In this document: positions 34,861 through 43,134 of the stretch, piece by piece
Position numbering within the stretch: position 1 is the stretch's first letter
Layout of the letters: the number at the start of each line of letters is the position of its first letter
Assembly: GCA_902777125.1 (NCBI GenBank)
Contig: CACYSQ010000006.1
Coordinates: 142,129 to 206,128 of the forward strand
Direction: 5' to 3'
DNA from: Ruminococcus flavefaciens
GTDB lineage: Bacteria > Bacillota > Clostridia > Oscillospirales > Ruminococcaceae
DNA length: 64,000 nt
Made by a program: the position numbers and the translations under genes
Notes under the pieces: model-generated
The model's database searches: none
What the model was told of the DNA's origin: nothing
The model's input: the letters and a program-made list of their open reading frames with translations, nothing else

Positions 34861-36714
34861 ATGAGCAAGATTATAGGTATCGACCTTGGTACAACCAACT
34901 CCTGCGTAGCCGTTATGGAAGGCGGCAACGCTGTAGTAATCCCCAACAGCGAGGGTGCAAGAACCACTCCGTCTGTTGTAGCTTTCACAAATAACGGTGA
35001 GCGTCTCGTAGGTCAGGTGGCTAAGAGACAGGCTATCACCAACCACGACAGGACCGTTTCCTCGATCAAGAGACACATGGGCTCTGATTACAAGGTAAAC
35101 ATCGACGGCAAGAACTACACTCCTCAGGAGATCTCCGCTATGATTCTCCAGAAGCTCAAGGCTGACGCTGAGGCTTACCTCGGTGAGCCCGTAACTGAGG
35201 CTGTTATCACTGTTCCTGCTTACTTCACAGACTCTCAGAGACAGGCTACTAAGGACGCAGGTCAGATCGCAGGTCTCACAGTTAAGCGTATCATCAACGA
35301 GCCTACCGCAGCCGCTCTCTCCTACGGCATCGACAAGGAAGAGGAACAGACCGTTATGGTTTACGACCTCGGCGGCGGTACATTCGATGTATCTATCATC
35401 GAAATGGGTGAGGACGTTCAGCAGGTTCTCGCTACAGCCGGTAACAACCGTCTCGGCGGCGACGACTTCGACCAGCGTATCATCAACTGGATAGTTGAGG
35501 AGTTCAAGAAGGCTGAGGGCATCGACCTTTCACAGGACAAGATGGCTGCTCAGAGACTCAAGGACGCTGCTGAAAAGTCCAAGATAGAGCTCTCCTCGAC
35601 AACTACTTCCAATATCAATATCCCGTTCATCACTGTTGATGCAAACGGCACTCCGAAGCACCTCGACCTCACTCTCACACAGGCTAAGTTCAATGAGCTC
35701 ACAGCCGACCTCGTAGAGTCCACAATGGGACCTGTACGTCAGGCTCTCAGCGACAGCGGACTCAATATCTCCGAGATCAGCAAGGTGCTCATGGTCGGCG
35801 GTTCTTCAAGAATACCCGCTGTTCAGGAGGCTGTAAAGAAGCTCATCGGCAAGGATCCCTTCAAGGGCATCAACCCTGATGAGTGCGTAGCTCTCGGTGC
35901 TGCATACCAGGGCGGCGTTCTCGGCGGCGACGTCAAGAACGGTCTGCTTCTCCTTGATGTAACTCCGCTTTCACTCGGTATCGAGACAGCAGGCGGCGTA
36001 TGCACAAAAATGATCGAGAGAAACACAACTATCCCGACAAAGAAGTCTCAGGTATTCTCCACCTACTCCGACAATCAGCCTGCCGTTGATATCAACGTCC
36101 TCCAGGGTGAGCGTGAGTTCGCAAGAGACAACAAGCAGCTCGGTACATTCCGTCTCGACGGCATCGCTCCCGCTCCGAGAGGAGTCCCTCAGATCGAGGT
36201 AACATTCGATATCGACCAGAACGGTATCGTTCATGTTTCCGCTAAGGACCTCGGCACAGGCAAGGAGCAGAACATCACTATCACTTCTTCCACAAATATG
36301 TCCAAGGAAGACATCGAGAAGGCTGTCAAGGAGGCAGAGCAGTACGCTGCCGAGGATAAGAAGCGCCGTGAGGCTGTTGACAACAAGAACGAGGCTGAGA
36401 ACCTTGTATTCCAGTGCGAGAAGGCTCTCACAGACTTCGGCGACAAGGTTTCCGCTGACGAAAAGGCTAATATCGAGGCTAAGTGTACAGCTCTCAAGTC
36501 CGCTATCGCAGCCGACAACAACGACGAGATCAGCAAGCTCAAGGAGGAGCTCCAGAAGGCGTTCTACGACCTCTCTGCCAAGATCTACCAGCAGGCTAAT
36601 CCCAACGGCGGCGGCATTGATCCTTCACAGTTCGCTAATATGGGCGGAGCTGCTGCACAGGACAGCGGCAATAACGACGACGGAGTAGTTGACGCAGACT
36701 TCACCGAGGTCTGA
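34861..36714 (+). CDS. dnaK: Chaperone DnaK (Hsp70)
   Basis: 617 aa. N-terminal ATPase with [31 protein letters not shown] and [11 protein letters not shown]; substrate-binding domain after the linker [14 protein letters not shown], with [13 protein letters not shown]; a helical lid and a Gly/Ala-rich tail ending in DADFTEV. AGGAGG lies 7 nt before the ATG. It works with DnaJ and GrpE encoded in the same operon and depends on the CIRCE-controlled promoter, although the repeat just upstream may carry its own signals. Confidence 0.99.
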   Translation: MSKIIGIDLGTTNSCVAVMEGGNAVVIPNSEGARTTPSVVAFTNNGERLVGQVAKRQAITNHDRTVSSIKRHMGSDYKVNIDGKNYTPQEISAMILQKLKADAEAYLGEPVTEAVITVPAYFTDSQRQATKDAGQIAGLTVKRIINEPTAAALSYGIDKEEEQTVMVYDLGGGTFDVSIIEMGEDVQQVLATAGNNRLGGDDFDQRIINWIVEEFKKAEGIDLSQDKMAAQRLKDAAEKSKIELSSTTTSNINIPFITVDANGTPKHLDLTLTQAKFNELTADLVESTMGPVRQALSDSGLNISEISKVLMVGGSSRIPAVQEAVKKLIGKDPFKGINPDECVALGAAYQGGVLGGDVKNGLLLLDVTPLSLGIETAGGVCTKMIERNTTIPTKKSQVFSTYSDNQPAVDINVLQGEREFARDNKQLGTFRLDGIAPAPRGVPQIEVTFDIDQNGIVHVSAKDLGTGKEQNITITSSTNMSKEDIEKAVKEAEQYAAEDKKRREAVDNKNEAENLVFQCEKALTDFGDKVSADEKANIEAKCTALKSAIAADNNDEISKLKEELQKAFYDLSAKIYQQANPNGGGIDPSQFANMGGAAAQDSGNNDDGVVDADFTEV

Positions 36715-36717
36715 TAA

Positions 36718-36882
36718 ATGAGCCGCGATACTAAAAAGAAGCTGTTCACTGTCATAGTCATAGCACTGCTTGCTGTGGCAGTATGGTACGGTCTGAAATG
36801 GTTCGGTGTGACGTCCGGAGACAATTCGGATAACACCGGACACCAGCAGTACGAGCAGCAGGTAGGCGATACAGCAAAATAA
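36718..36882 (+). CDS. 54-residue single-pass membrane protein
   Basis: ATG at 36718, 3 bp after the dnaK stop (TGATAAATG), with GAGG 8 nt upstream. The product starts MSRDTKKKLF, has one hydrophobic helix (VIVIALLAVAVWYGLKWF) and a polar tail rich in Asp, Asn and Gln. Nothing in it is recognisable. Tight coupling to dnaK and codon use like its neighbours suggest it is translated and co-induced by heat. A hairpin follows at once. Confidence 0.65.
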   Translation: MSRDTKKKLFTVIVIALLAVAVWYGLKWFGVTSGDNSDNTGHQQYEQQVGDTAK

Positions 36883-36886
36883 AATT

Positions 36887-36914
36887 TTTAGGGCGAAACT
36901 TGTTTCGCCCTAAA
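36887..36914 (+). terminator. Hairpin after the dnaK coupled gene
   Basis: An 11- to 12-bp inverted repeat (TTTAGGGCGAAA/TTTCGCCCTAAA). No U-run follows on the plus strand, so it is more likely an mRNA-stabilising or partial terminator element setting the dnaK:dnaJ ratio. Confidence 0.5.
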
Positions 36915-36968
36915 GGTGTATCTTTTAGAAATTTGAGATTAGAGGTTGGAAAAGCCCTTTCGGATATA

Positions 36969-37026
36969 CTGCCGTGTGCGAACGAAGACTTCCGTTTTGC
37001 AGATAGCAAGCGAGCTTGCGAGCGGC
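36969..37026. repeat. Diverged copy of the carB-recR palindromic repeat
   Basis: It starts CTGCCGTGTGCGA and ends GCGAGCTTGCGAGCGGCA, the same ends and length (58 bp) as the units at 3807-4110, but the middle differs. It sits in the dnaJ leader, followed by a degenerate GTAGGGG repeat near 37050. Confidence 0.7.
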
Positions 37027-37107
37027 ATCGTGGAAGGGCGCGGCACCTCGCCGCTCCGCCCCTACAACATCTTCATTGCCCGCAGCAATGAAAGAACGGA
37101 GAAAAAT

Positions 37108-38259
37108 ATGGCTGAAAACAAAAGAGATTACTACGAAGTGCTTGGCATAGAAAAAGGCGCTTCCGAGGAAGAGATCAAAAAGGCTTACAGAAAAAAGGCA
37201 AGGGAATGCCACCCCGATCTTCACCCCGATGACCCCTCCTATGTCGAGAAATTCCAGGAGGTCAACGAGGCGAACGAGGTGCTTTCCGACCCCGAAAAAC
37301 GTGCCCGCTACGACCAGTACGGTCATGCAGGCGTTGACCCCAATTACGGCGGAGGCGAGGGCTTCGGCGGTATGGGCGGCTTCGGCGATATCGGAGATAT
37401 CCTCGAGAATATCTTCGGCGGCGGCTTCGGCTTCGGCGGAGGTTCGAGCCGTTCAAATTCAGCTAACGCTCCACGCCGCGGCAACGACCTCCAGGAGAGC
37501 GTTACCCTCGAATTCATGGAGGCTTGCACAGGCAAAAAGGTCGAGATAAAGGTGAACCGTATGTGTACCTGCGATTCCTGTAAGGGTTCAGGTGCAGATG
37601 CCGGTACTACTGCTGAGATATGTCCCGACTGTCAGGGCAGAGGTACCGTTAAATCCACACAGCGTACTCCTTTCGGCGCAATTTCCTCGACCAAGCCCTG
37701 TCCGCACTGTTCAGGCAAGGGCAAGATAATCAAGAATCCCTGTCCGAAATGCCGCGGTCTCGGCAGAGTAAGGGCTCAGAAGATAGTTCCGATAGATATT
37801 CCCGGCGGTGTTCAGGACGGTCAGACGCTCAGAAGCTCGGGCAACGGCGACTGCGGCATCAACGGAGGACCTTCCGGCGACCTCCTCATCAGCGTAAATG
37901 TCAGGCCGCATCCCGTTTTCAGACGCGAGGGCTATGACGTATACTGCGATGTCCCGATAACATACACCGAGGCTGTTCTCGGCGGCGAGATAACCATACC
38001 TACCATTGACGGCGACGAAAAGTACACTCTCAGCGAGGGTACTCAGACCGGAACCGTTTTCCGCTTCAAGGGCAAGGGCGTCAAGAAGCTCAACCGCAAT
38101 GAGCGCGGAAACCAGTACGTCAAGGTCTATGTCGAAGTGCCGAAGAACCTCTCAAAGAAGCAGAAGGACCTCCTCAAGCAGTTCGAGTCCTCGCTCACCG
38201 AGAAGAACTATACCAAGCGCGAGAGCTTCTTCGAGAAGCTGAGATCAAAGCTTAGCTGA
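37108..38259 (+). CDS. dnaJ: Chaperone DnaJ (Hsp40)
   Basis: 383 aa from the ATG at 37108 (CGGAG 6 nt upstream; the longer frame runs through the repeat region). J domain with the HPD tripeptide (CHPDLHPDD, near residue 32), a Gly/Phe-rich linker, four zinc-binding CxxCxGxG repeats (CDSCKGSG, CPDCQGRG, CPHCSGKG, CPKCRGLG) and the C-terminal substrate-binding domains. It stimulates DnaK ATPase and delivers clients. Confidence 0.98.
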   Translation: MAENKRDYYEVLGIEKGASEEEIKKAYRKKARECHPDLHPDDPSYVEKFQEVNEANEVLSDPEKRARYDQYGHAGVDPNYGGGEGFGGMGGFGDIGDILENIFGGGFGFGGGSSRSNSANAPRRGNDLQESVTLEFMEACTGKKVEIKVNRMCTCDSCKGSGADAGTTAEICPDCQGRGTVKSTQRTPFGAISSTKPCPHCSGKGKIIKNPCPKCRGLGRVRAQKIVPIDIPGGVQDGQTLRSSGNGDCGINGGPSGDLLISVNVRPHPVFRREGYDVYCDVPITYTEAVLGGEITIPTIDGDEKYTLSEGTQTGTVFRFKGKGVKKLNRNERGNQYVKVYVEVPKNLSKKQKDLLKQFESSLTEKNYTKRESFFEKLRSKLS

Positions 38260-38359
38260 TTTAGCTGTACTATTTATACAGAGATATATGAGATTTATCG
38301 GGGAAAACCTTTCTGAGGAAAAGTTCTTCCCCGAACCCCTTTCCAAAGACTTTATTCTG

Positions 38360-38450
38360 GTTTTTTCCACAATGGTATAATCTTCACGCCAAAAAAACAA
38401 TCCGGAAGCCGTTATGCTTCCGGATATTTTTATACCATTGTGGAAAAAAC
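38360..38450. repeat. 21-bp inverted repeat surrounding the dnaJ terminator
   Basis: A perfect 21-bp inverted repeat (38360-38380 with 38430-38450) encloses the dnaJ terminator hairpin. The flanks (38290-38345, GGGGAAAACC...AAGTTCTTCCCC) add another stem-loop. No ORF. The whole ~350-bp gap before 38606 seems to be built from such palindromes. Confidence 0.75.
38400..38431 (+). terminator. Terminator of the heat-shock operon
   Basis: A 10-bp stem (38400-38409 with 38416-38425), loop of 6 nt, then T-rich sequence. Confidence 0.82.
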
Positions 38451-38559
38451 TAAAGACAAGCCTCAGAATAGAAATCGAAAGCACTTTCATCAAAGGGGGT
38501 TGCTCAATAATTCTCAAAATGTTCTATATGAATAGCAAACTGCATCAACCTAAGTGAAT

Positions 38560-38602
38560 AACACCTCCTGAAACGGGCATAATACCTGTATCAGGAGGTG
38601 TT
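38560..38602 (+). promoter_or_regulatory. Hairpin that hides the ribosome-binding site of the next gene
   Basis: AACACCTCCTGA (38560-38571) is exactly complementary to TCAGGAGGTGTT (38591-38602), which contains the AGGAGG ribosome-binding site of the gene at 38606. The 12-bp stem with a 19-nt loop would block translation unless opened by temperature, a ligand, a protein or an RNA. Confidence 0.7.
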
Positions 38603-38605
38603 TTT

Positions 38606-39040
38606 ATGATCGAAAACGATACGATAAAGCTGCTCCGGGAGTGCGATTCCGGCGCAAAAATGGGCGTTACCGCCATTGACGACGTCCTCGGCAGCGTGAA
38701 GAACGCCCAGCTCCGCGAAAGTCTCATGAAGAGCCGCGAGGAGAACATGAGCATCGCAAAGGATATCCAGTCGCTTCTCGGGGACTACCACGATGACGGC
38801 AAGGGCCCTTCCGCTATGCTGAAAAGCATGGCTTGGCTGAAAACTAAGTCCAAGCTCGCGGTAAACGGCTCCGACAGCACGGTCGCCGACCTCATGACGG
38901 ACGGCTGCAACATGGGCATAAAGTCGATAAACAAGTATTTCAACCAGTACAAGGCGGCTGACGAGAAGTCGAAGGATATCGCAAAGCGTCTCATCGGCGC
39001 GGAGGAACGTCTCGCGTATGAGATGAGGACGTTCCTGTGA
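38606..39040 (+). CDS. Uncharacterised small helical protein
   Basis: 144 aa, predicted all helical; the pattern of Glu, His and Asp residues in long amphipathic helices ([21 protein letters not shown], then [21 protein letters not shown]) recalls ferritin-like four-helix bundles, but I cannot assign a family or prove a metal site. There is no signal peptide. Its ribosome-binding site lies within a strong hairpin. It is followed by the recR fragment, with no partner gene. Confidence 0.72.
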   Translation: MIENDTIKLLRECDSGAKMGVTAIDDVLGSVKNAQLRESLMKSREENMSIAKDIQSLLGDYHDDGKGPSAMLKSMAWLKTKSKLAVNGSDSTVADLMTDGCNMGIKSINKYFNQYKAADEKSKDIAKRLIGAEERLAYEMRTFL

Positions 39041-39047
39041 TTCGGAC

Positions 39048-39305
39048 AGGGGCGGCGTTACACCGGACAAGCTCCGCTTCAAGGAGCTGCTTGCGAGGAT
39101 ATCCGAGGGCGGTGTGGAGGAGGTCATAATGGCTACCAATCCCACTGTCGAGGGTGATGCTACCGCGATGTATGCGGCAGGGCTCCTCAAGCCGCTCGGT
39201 GTCAAGGTGACGAGGCTCGCCTTTGGCCTGCCGGTCGGAGGAATTCTCGAATATGCCGATGAGGTGACGCTCTATAAGGCTCTCGAAAACAGAAACGATA
39301 TGTGA
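39048..39305 (+). pseudogene. Duplicated 3' fragment of recR
   Basis: The DNA from about 39048 encodes the last ~83 residues of RecR (from [16 protein letters not shown] to ENRNDM) nearly identically to the intact gene at 4123-4725, on the opposite strand. At DNA level there are many synonymous differences, and the stop is TGA rather than TAA. The zinc finger and the start of Toprim are missing, so it cannot make RecR. It begins within ~10 bp of the preceding stop codon and has its own terminator. Confidence 0.88.
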
Positions 39306-39333
39306 AAAAGCTGTCCGTAAGGACGGCTTTTTT
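39305..39333 (+). terminator. Terminator after the recR fragment
   Basis: A stem of 8 bp (AGCTGTCC/GGACGGCT, one G-U) with a GTAA loop and T6. Confidence 0.82.
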
Positions 39334-39342
39334 GTGTCGGTA

Positions 39343-39371
39343 TTGACAAATTTTCCGGAAAGAGCTATAAT
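39343..39371 (+). promoter_or_regulatory. Consensus promoter of leader RNA copy A
   Basis: TTGACA - 17 bp - TATAAT. The RNA should start at about 39378, at the first base of the P1 stem. Confidence 0.92.
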
Positions 39372-39376
39372 AAAAT

Positions 39377-39513
39377 TGCGACGCAACTTAATATTTATCC
39401 GATAACAGGTGTACACTTTTTTCGTATGCCTGTTTATTGGAAAACGAAGTTGTGTCGTAGCAATTGGAGTTATGCATTTTTCGGTGCGTAGCTTTGGCTG
39501 CGCACTTTTTTTT
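39377..39513 (+). ncRNA. Structured leader RNA, copy A (riboswitch-like)
   Basis: P1 pairs 39377-39389 with 39447-39459. A conserved asymmetric internal loop follows (AAUAUUU on the 5' side, AAACGA on the 3' side). P2 pairs about 39399-39414 with 39424-39440 and is capped by the loop ACUUUUUUC before GUAUG. The 3' part can form an antiterminator (39468-39476 with 39485-39493) or, exclusively, the terminator (39484-39492 with 39497-39505, then U8). The gene starts 18 nt later. Copy B at 57218 shares promoter, structure and loops. I do not recognise a known riboswitch class. Confidence 0.8.
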
Positions 39514-39530
39514 GTGGAGGAGGTGAAAAA

Positions 39531-39917
39531 ATGATATTTGTAAGTCATGAGAAATATCCCTATTCTCCTATGGCAACACTTCTCTCTCAGCTCAATCTCA
39601 TTGCTGTTGCGATACTCTTTATAGCAACATTTGTTTCAGGAATTATGGTGATATCGCATTTTTCGGTAAAGGTTCTGGTGATCTTCCTTGTAATTCTTGC
39701 AATTACTCTTGCCGACGTATTTGTCTATAACGATAAGATCCTTCCGAAACTCGCTGCAAGGGAAATGGAAAAGTGCCTGAGAAAAAAGCAGAACATCGCC
39801 CTGAAATACTGCCAGAACCATCCGGAGGAATTCAACAGGATAATCGGGATAAATCCAAATTTCGCAAGCAGATACGAAATGGACGGAAACGGAAATATCG
39901 TTAAAAAAAATAAGTAA
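39531..39917 (+). CDS. Small membrane protein behind leader RNA A
   Basis: 128 aa with two hydrophobic helices (LNLIAVAILFIATFVSGIMV and VLVIFLVILAITLADVFVY) and a charged cytoplasmic tail of ~60 residues rich in Lys, Asn and Glu. GGAGGAGGTG precedes the ATG. No family recognised. It lies 13 bp before a lipoprotein gene; both are expressed from the leader-controlled promoter. Confidence 0.78.
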   Translation: MIFVSHEKYPYSPMATLLSQLNLIAVAILFIATFVSGIMVISHFSVKVLVIFLVILAITLADVFVYNDKILPKLAAREMEKCLRKKQNIALKYCQNHPEEFNRIIGINPNFASRYEMDGNGNIVKKNK

Positions 39918-39930
39918 AGGTGGAATCAAC

Positions 39931-40623
39931 ATGAAAAAATCATTGGCATTAGCCTTGTCAGCCGCGATTCTCTGCGGCAGTATGGCAGGCTGTGCAGACA
40001 GCTCTGACAGTTCTTCATCTGCTCCAGTCACAACTGCCGCACCCACTACAACTGAGACAACGACAGCAGAACCAACTACTGCTGAACCGACTACGGAGCC
40101 GCTGGTCGCAAAGACACCTCCTACGGGCGTTGTTCACGTCATTGATGATGATAACTGCAATGTTATGGATTTCAAGCCCGGCGATACGGTCTCAGGAAAA
40201 GTGAACAGAGGCTATGGTGCCTTTGCTTACATCGCAGATTTTTATGGTGATATTCCTATGGGTGTTCGTATAAGCGATGAACAAGGGAATGAAGTGGAAA
40301 GTCATGAATTAAACTTCTGTCCCATAAGGATAGGTAACTGCTTTGTTGTTTACGGTAATATAGATCCATTAAAAGTTGAAGTTAATGAAAATGGCTGGGA
40401 AACATACAATAAGAAAGAAGCCGAAGGTCTCAGCGAAGAGGAGCTTGAGCAGTACCGACCGAAGCCTTTTGATGTTGAAGGCAGGATAGAACCGATGCCT
40501 GAAGATGTTGAGGGCTGGTTCAAGGAATGGTTCTTAAATCATTTTTCTGATGCCACTGAGGAAAATTACACCGAATACTGCCAGAATACAGTCTGCATCA
40601 TTGATAAAAATTATGATTCGTAA
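39931..40623 (+). CDS. Putative lipoprotein
   Basis: 230 aa. Lipoprotein signal MKKSLALALSAAILCGSMAG then Cys, followed by a Thr/Glu-rich spacer. The mature part (~170 residues) starts after PTEPLVAKTPPTGVVHVIDDD and appears beta-rich with a C-terminal acidic region. Similar in layout, not in obvious sequence, to the lipoprotein at 57397, which is governed by the same kind of leader RNA. Function unknown; it acts outside the membrane. Confidence 0.8.
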   Translation: MKKSLALALSAAILCGSMAGCADSSDSSSSAPVTTAAPTTTETTTAEPTTAEPTTEPLVAKTPPTGVVHVIDDDNCNVMDFKPGDTVSGKVNRGYGAFAYIADFYGDIPMGVRISDEQGNEVESHELNFCPIRIGNCFVVYGNIDPLKVEVNENGWETYNKKEAEGLSEEELEQYRPKPFDVEGRIEPMPEDVEGWFKEWFLNHFSDATEENYTEYCQNTVCIIDKNYDS

Positions 40624-40630
40624 ACGAAAA

Positions 40631-40663
40631 AACCGGAAGTCCAGATGACTTCCGGTTTCGTTT
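40631..40663. terminator. Bidirectional terminator
   Basis: An 11-bp stem (40631-40641 with 40647-40657) with A-rich left and T-rich right flanks, between the convergent lipoprotein gene and mscL. Confidence 0.85.
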
Positions 40664-40689
40664 TATGAAAGATTATCGAAGCATTCAGG

Positions 40690-41088
40690 TCACTGCTTGT
40701 TTGCCTGCTGCTTGAGAAGGTCTCTGATCTCTGTGAGGAGAACTTCTTCCTTCGGAGGCTCAGCGGGCTTTTCCTCTTCCTTCTTCTTGCCCATGTTCAT
40801 GAGAGCGTTCATACCCTTGAGCATGAGGAATACACAGAATGCCATGATGAGGAAGTTGATAACGGCTGTGATGAAGTGGCCCCACTCTATGTAAGAGCCG
40901 GTATTGCCGATCTGGGTCCTTCCGGCAACCTCAGCGCCGCCGATAGCTGCGATGATAGGATTGATGAAGTCGTCGGTGAACGCTGTTACGATAGCGCCGA
41001 ACGCTGCACCGATGATAACACCGATAGCCATGTCCATAACGTTGCCTTTGAGTGCGAATGCCTTGAATTCTGCGAGGAATTTCTTCAT
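40690..41088 (-). CDS. mscL: Large-conductance mechanosensitive channel
   Basis: Opens under membrane tension to release solutes after osmotic downshock. 132 aa: N-terminal amphipathic helix (FLAEFKAFALKGN), first helix VMDMAIGVIIGAAFGAIVTAF with the pore-lining Gly/Ala pattern, a periplasmic loop, second helix FITAVINFLIMAFCVFLML and a charged C-terminal helix. AAAAGGAG lies upstream. It is 34 bp after the zinc-ribbon gene and probably shares its transcript. Confidence 0.96.
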   Translation of the reverse strand: MKKFLAEFKAFALKGNVMDMAIGVIIGAAFGAIVTAFTDDFINPIIAAIGGAEVAGRTQIGNTGSYIEWGHFITAVINFLIMAFCVFLMLKGMNALMNMGKKKEEEKPAEPPKEEVLLTEIRDLLKQQANKQ

Positions 41089-41122
41089 TTTCGATTACTC
41101 CTTTTCCTTCATATACGTTATA

Positions 41123-42682
41123 TTAAATTTCCGGCAAGCCGGGAATTTCCGGTTGATCTTCCCTGACCGTCTTACGCGCCTGCATATAGTCCGGGAGCTC
41201 GATAGCGTCGATCTCGTCGTTATAGGTGGAACGCTTTTTGGGAAGGGCTTCTACTGCTTTGACATCGCCCGACATAAGGGCTTCGCGGCGTTCAGGGACA
41301 TAGGCTTCGAGCTCGCTTGCATCAGCCTCACCGGCTGCGCCCATAGTGACTCTTGACCTGATAGGTTCATAGGCATTGAGCCTGCTTACGTCAACTTCTC
41401 TTGTCGGTCTCATGATGTCGCGGGTGTGGGTCTCTTCTTTTGCAGCGAGGTCGTCAGCGTTGACGGCCGCGGTCTGCTTCATGTAGAGCTTGTTGTATTT
41501 TGCGGCGGTATTGGGGTTGAGCTTTTCGGCATCAACAATGGGGGTATCGCCCATATAATCCACGCGCTTCTTCTCAAATTTCTTCAGTCTGCCGAAATCA
41601 CCGTTATCCTGCGAAGCACCGCCCATATCATTGCTGTGCTTGCCGAAGAAGTCGTCCATAGCATCGGGAGCGTGCTTGGTAGACTTTCCGCCGTCGAAGA
41701 ACTCCCAGAAATCATCGGGGACGTCAACGCGGCTTTCCTCCTGCTTGGGAGGCTTTGGCTGCTGCGGCTGCGGGGTACCGTAAACTGGCATACCGCCGGC
41801 CATTTGCGGGGGCATACCGCCGAACATCATCGGCTGCGGGAAGGGCTGCTGTACAGGCTCGCCGTTCTCGTTTTTCATTTGCGGCTGTGCATACATCATC
41901 GGCTGAGGCTGACCGTAAACGGGCATACCGTTCTGATCGTAGCCGATAAGCTGGGGCTGAGCGAACATCATCGGCTGAGCCTGACCGTATATCGGCATAC
42001 CGTTCTGATCGTAGCCGATGAGCTGAGGCTGAGCGTACATCATCGGCTGAGGCTGACCGTAAACCGGCATACCGTTCTGATCGTAGCCGATTATCTGAGG
42101 CTGACCGTACATCATAGGCTGGGGCATACCGTTCATCTGAGGCATACCGCCCGGCTGGGGCATACCGTTCATCTGAGGCATACCGCCCGGCTGGGACATA
42201 CCGTTCATCTGAGGCATACCACCCGGCTGGGACATACCGTTCATCTGAGGCATACCGCCCGGCTGAGGCATACCGCCCATCTGAGGCATACCGCCCATCT
42301 GTGGCATACCGCCCATCTGTGGCATACCGCCCGGCTGAGGCATACCGCCCGGCTGTCTGTGGGGCAATGCGACTCGTTCTGTATCGAGCTTCGGGATAAA
42401 GGGTTCATCGAAGCTGCTGAAATCGAACTCCTCCTCATCGGCGTTGAGTTCATCGGCAGTATAGAGGTCTGACGATGAAGAAGCTGTAGGAGGTCTGTCG
42501 CTGATAGTGAATGTACCGCTGCCGAATTTGAAGCCTCCGGCATTAGGTTCTTCTTCTGTATGATAGCCGCCCATATCGACCGCTTCGTAATTGACTTCCT
42601 CAGGGTTATCCAGATTAGTACCGCAGCTGACGCAGAATTTGAGTTTCGGCGGATTTTCGTTTCCACACTTAGGACAAATCAT
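41123..42682 (-). CDS. Zinc-ribbon protein with Gly-Met-Pro-Gln repeats
   Basis: 519 aa. An N-terminal zinc ribbon (CPKCGNENPPKLKFCVSCG) is followed by an acidic region, then about a dozen tandem GGMPQ(M/P)-type repeats (residues ~108-188), three or four 22-residue QPMMYAQPQLIGYDQNGMPV repeats and a Gln/Pro-rich stretch. The C-terminal ~190 residues are charged and not recognisable. There is no membrane segment or signal. The repeats are probably disordered and may mediate assembly. Own promoter at 42783-42811. Confidence 0.82.
   Translation of the reverse strand: MICPKCGNENPPKLKFCVSCGTNLDNPEEVNYEAVDMGGYHTEEEPNAGGFKFGSGTFTISDRPPTASSSSDLYTADELNADEEEFDFSSFDEPFIPKLDTERVALPHRQPGGMPQPGGMPQMGGMPQMGGMPQMGGMPQPGGMPQMNGMSQPGGMPQMNGMSQPGGMPQMNGMPQPGGMPQMNGMPQPMMYGQPQIIGYDQNGMPVYGQPQPMMYAQPQLIGYDQNGMPIYGQAQPMMFAQPQLIGYDQNGMPVYGQPQPMMYAQPQMKNENGEPVQQPFPQPMMFGGMPPQMAGGMPVYGTPQPQQPKPPKQEESRVDVPDDFWEFFDGGKSTKHAPDAMDDFFGKHSNDMGGASQDNGDFGRLKKFEKKRVDYMGDTPIVDAEKLNPNTAAKYNKLYMKQTAAVNADDLAAKEETHTRDIMRPTREVDVSRLNAYEPIRSRVTMGAAGEADASELEAYVPERREALMSGDVKAVEALPKKRSTYNDEIDAIELPDYMQARKTVREDQPEIPGLPEI
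41885..42356 (-). repeat. Coding tandem repeats in the zinc-ribbon gene
   Basis: Two arrays: units of 12-24 bp built on CATACCGCC (GGMPQ repeats, ~42115-42356) and units of 66-69 bp (YDQNGMPV repeats, ~41885-42115). Synonymous differences between units are few, suggesting recent expansion; copy number may vary between strains. Confidence 0.85.
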
Positions 42683-42782
42683 TGAAAATCACTCCTTAAC
42701 CGTAAATTATCCAGCCGCGAAAAACGGCTGGAAGCTGCTTATTATTATTATATTCCAATTCAGAACATACCTTTACATTATT

Positions 42783-42811
42783 ATTATAACATTAAAAACA
42801 GCGTATTTCAA
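42783..42811 (-). promoter_or_regulatory. Promoter of the zinc-ribbon gene and mscL
   Basis: TTGAAA - 17 bp - TATAAT on the minus strand, ~100 bp before the ATG. Confidence 0.82.
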
Positions 42812-42909
42812 GGGTTTTTTTAAATATTGTGCAATAAGTTCTAAACTGCCGGTCATTTTTTTACACTCTTGACGGGGTGAACAATCCGGCAGGTCATAAT
42901 GTGTGGAAG

Positions 42910-42979
42910 TTGTACAATTTCAAGCCGTTTGGAGCATTTTTGGATTAAGCAAAAATGACCGCGATTATAAATTGTACAA
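42910..42979. repeat. Nested perfect palindromes in the 450-bp divergent gap
   Basis: TTGTACAATTT (42910-42920) is exactly mirrored at 42969-42979, and inside it CATTTTTG and CAAAAATG form a second perfect hairpin. No ORF and no U-run. It could be a regulatory site for either divergent gene or a small mobile element. The rest of the gap holds only promoter sequences. Confidence 0.6.
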
Positions 42980-43057
42980 AAAGTACAGATATGCCTGTGC
43001 AATTTACAGCATATCAACAAATATTTTACAGAGAGACTATATTTTTACGCGGATATG

Positions 43058-43066
43058 TGCTATAAT
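43058..43066 (+). promoter_or_regulatory. Extended -10 promoter of the carboxypeptidase gene
   Basis: TGC-TATAAT, an extended -10 element, without a recognisable -35 box 17 bp upstream. About 70 nt before the ATG. Confidence 0.55.
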
Positions 43067-43134
43067 ATAATGAGCTGTACAATGCAGCAGAATATCGAAA
43101 AAAGAGAACAAAAGTTGATCGAACAGGAGTTAAT

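Noticed and set aside
41426-42472. 348-codon plus-strand ORF rich in His-Thr-Ala repeats
   Set aside because: Exact antisense of the GGMPQ/YDQNGMP repeats of the zinc-ribbon gene, which has a promoter, ribosome-binding site and zinc ribbon.
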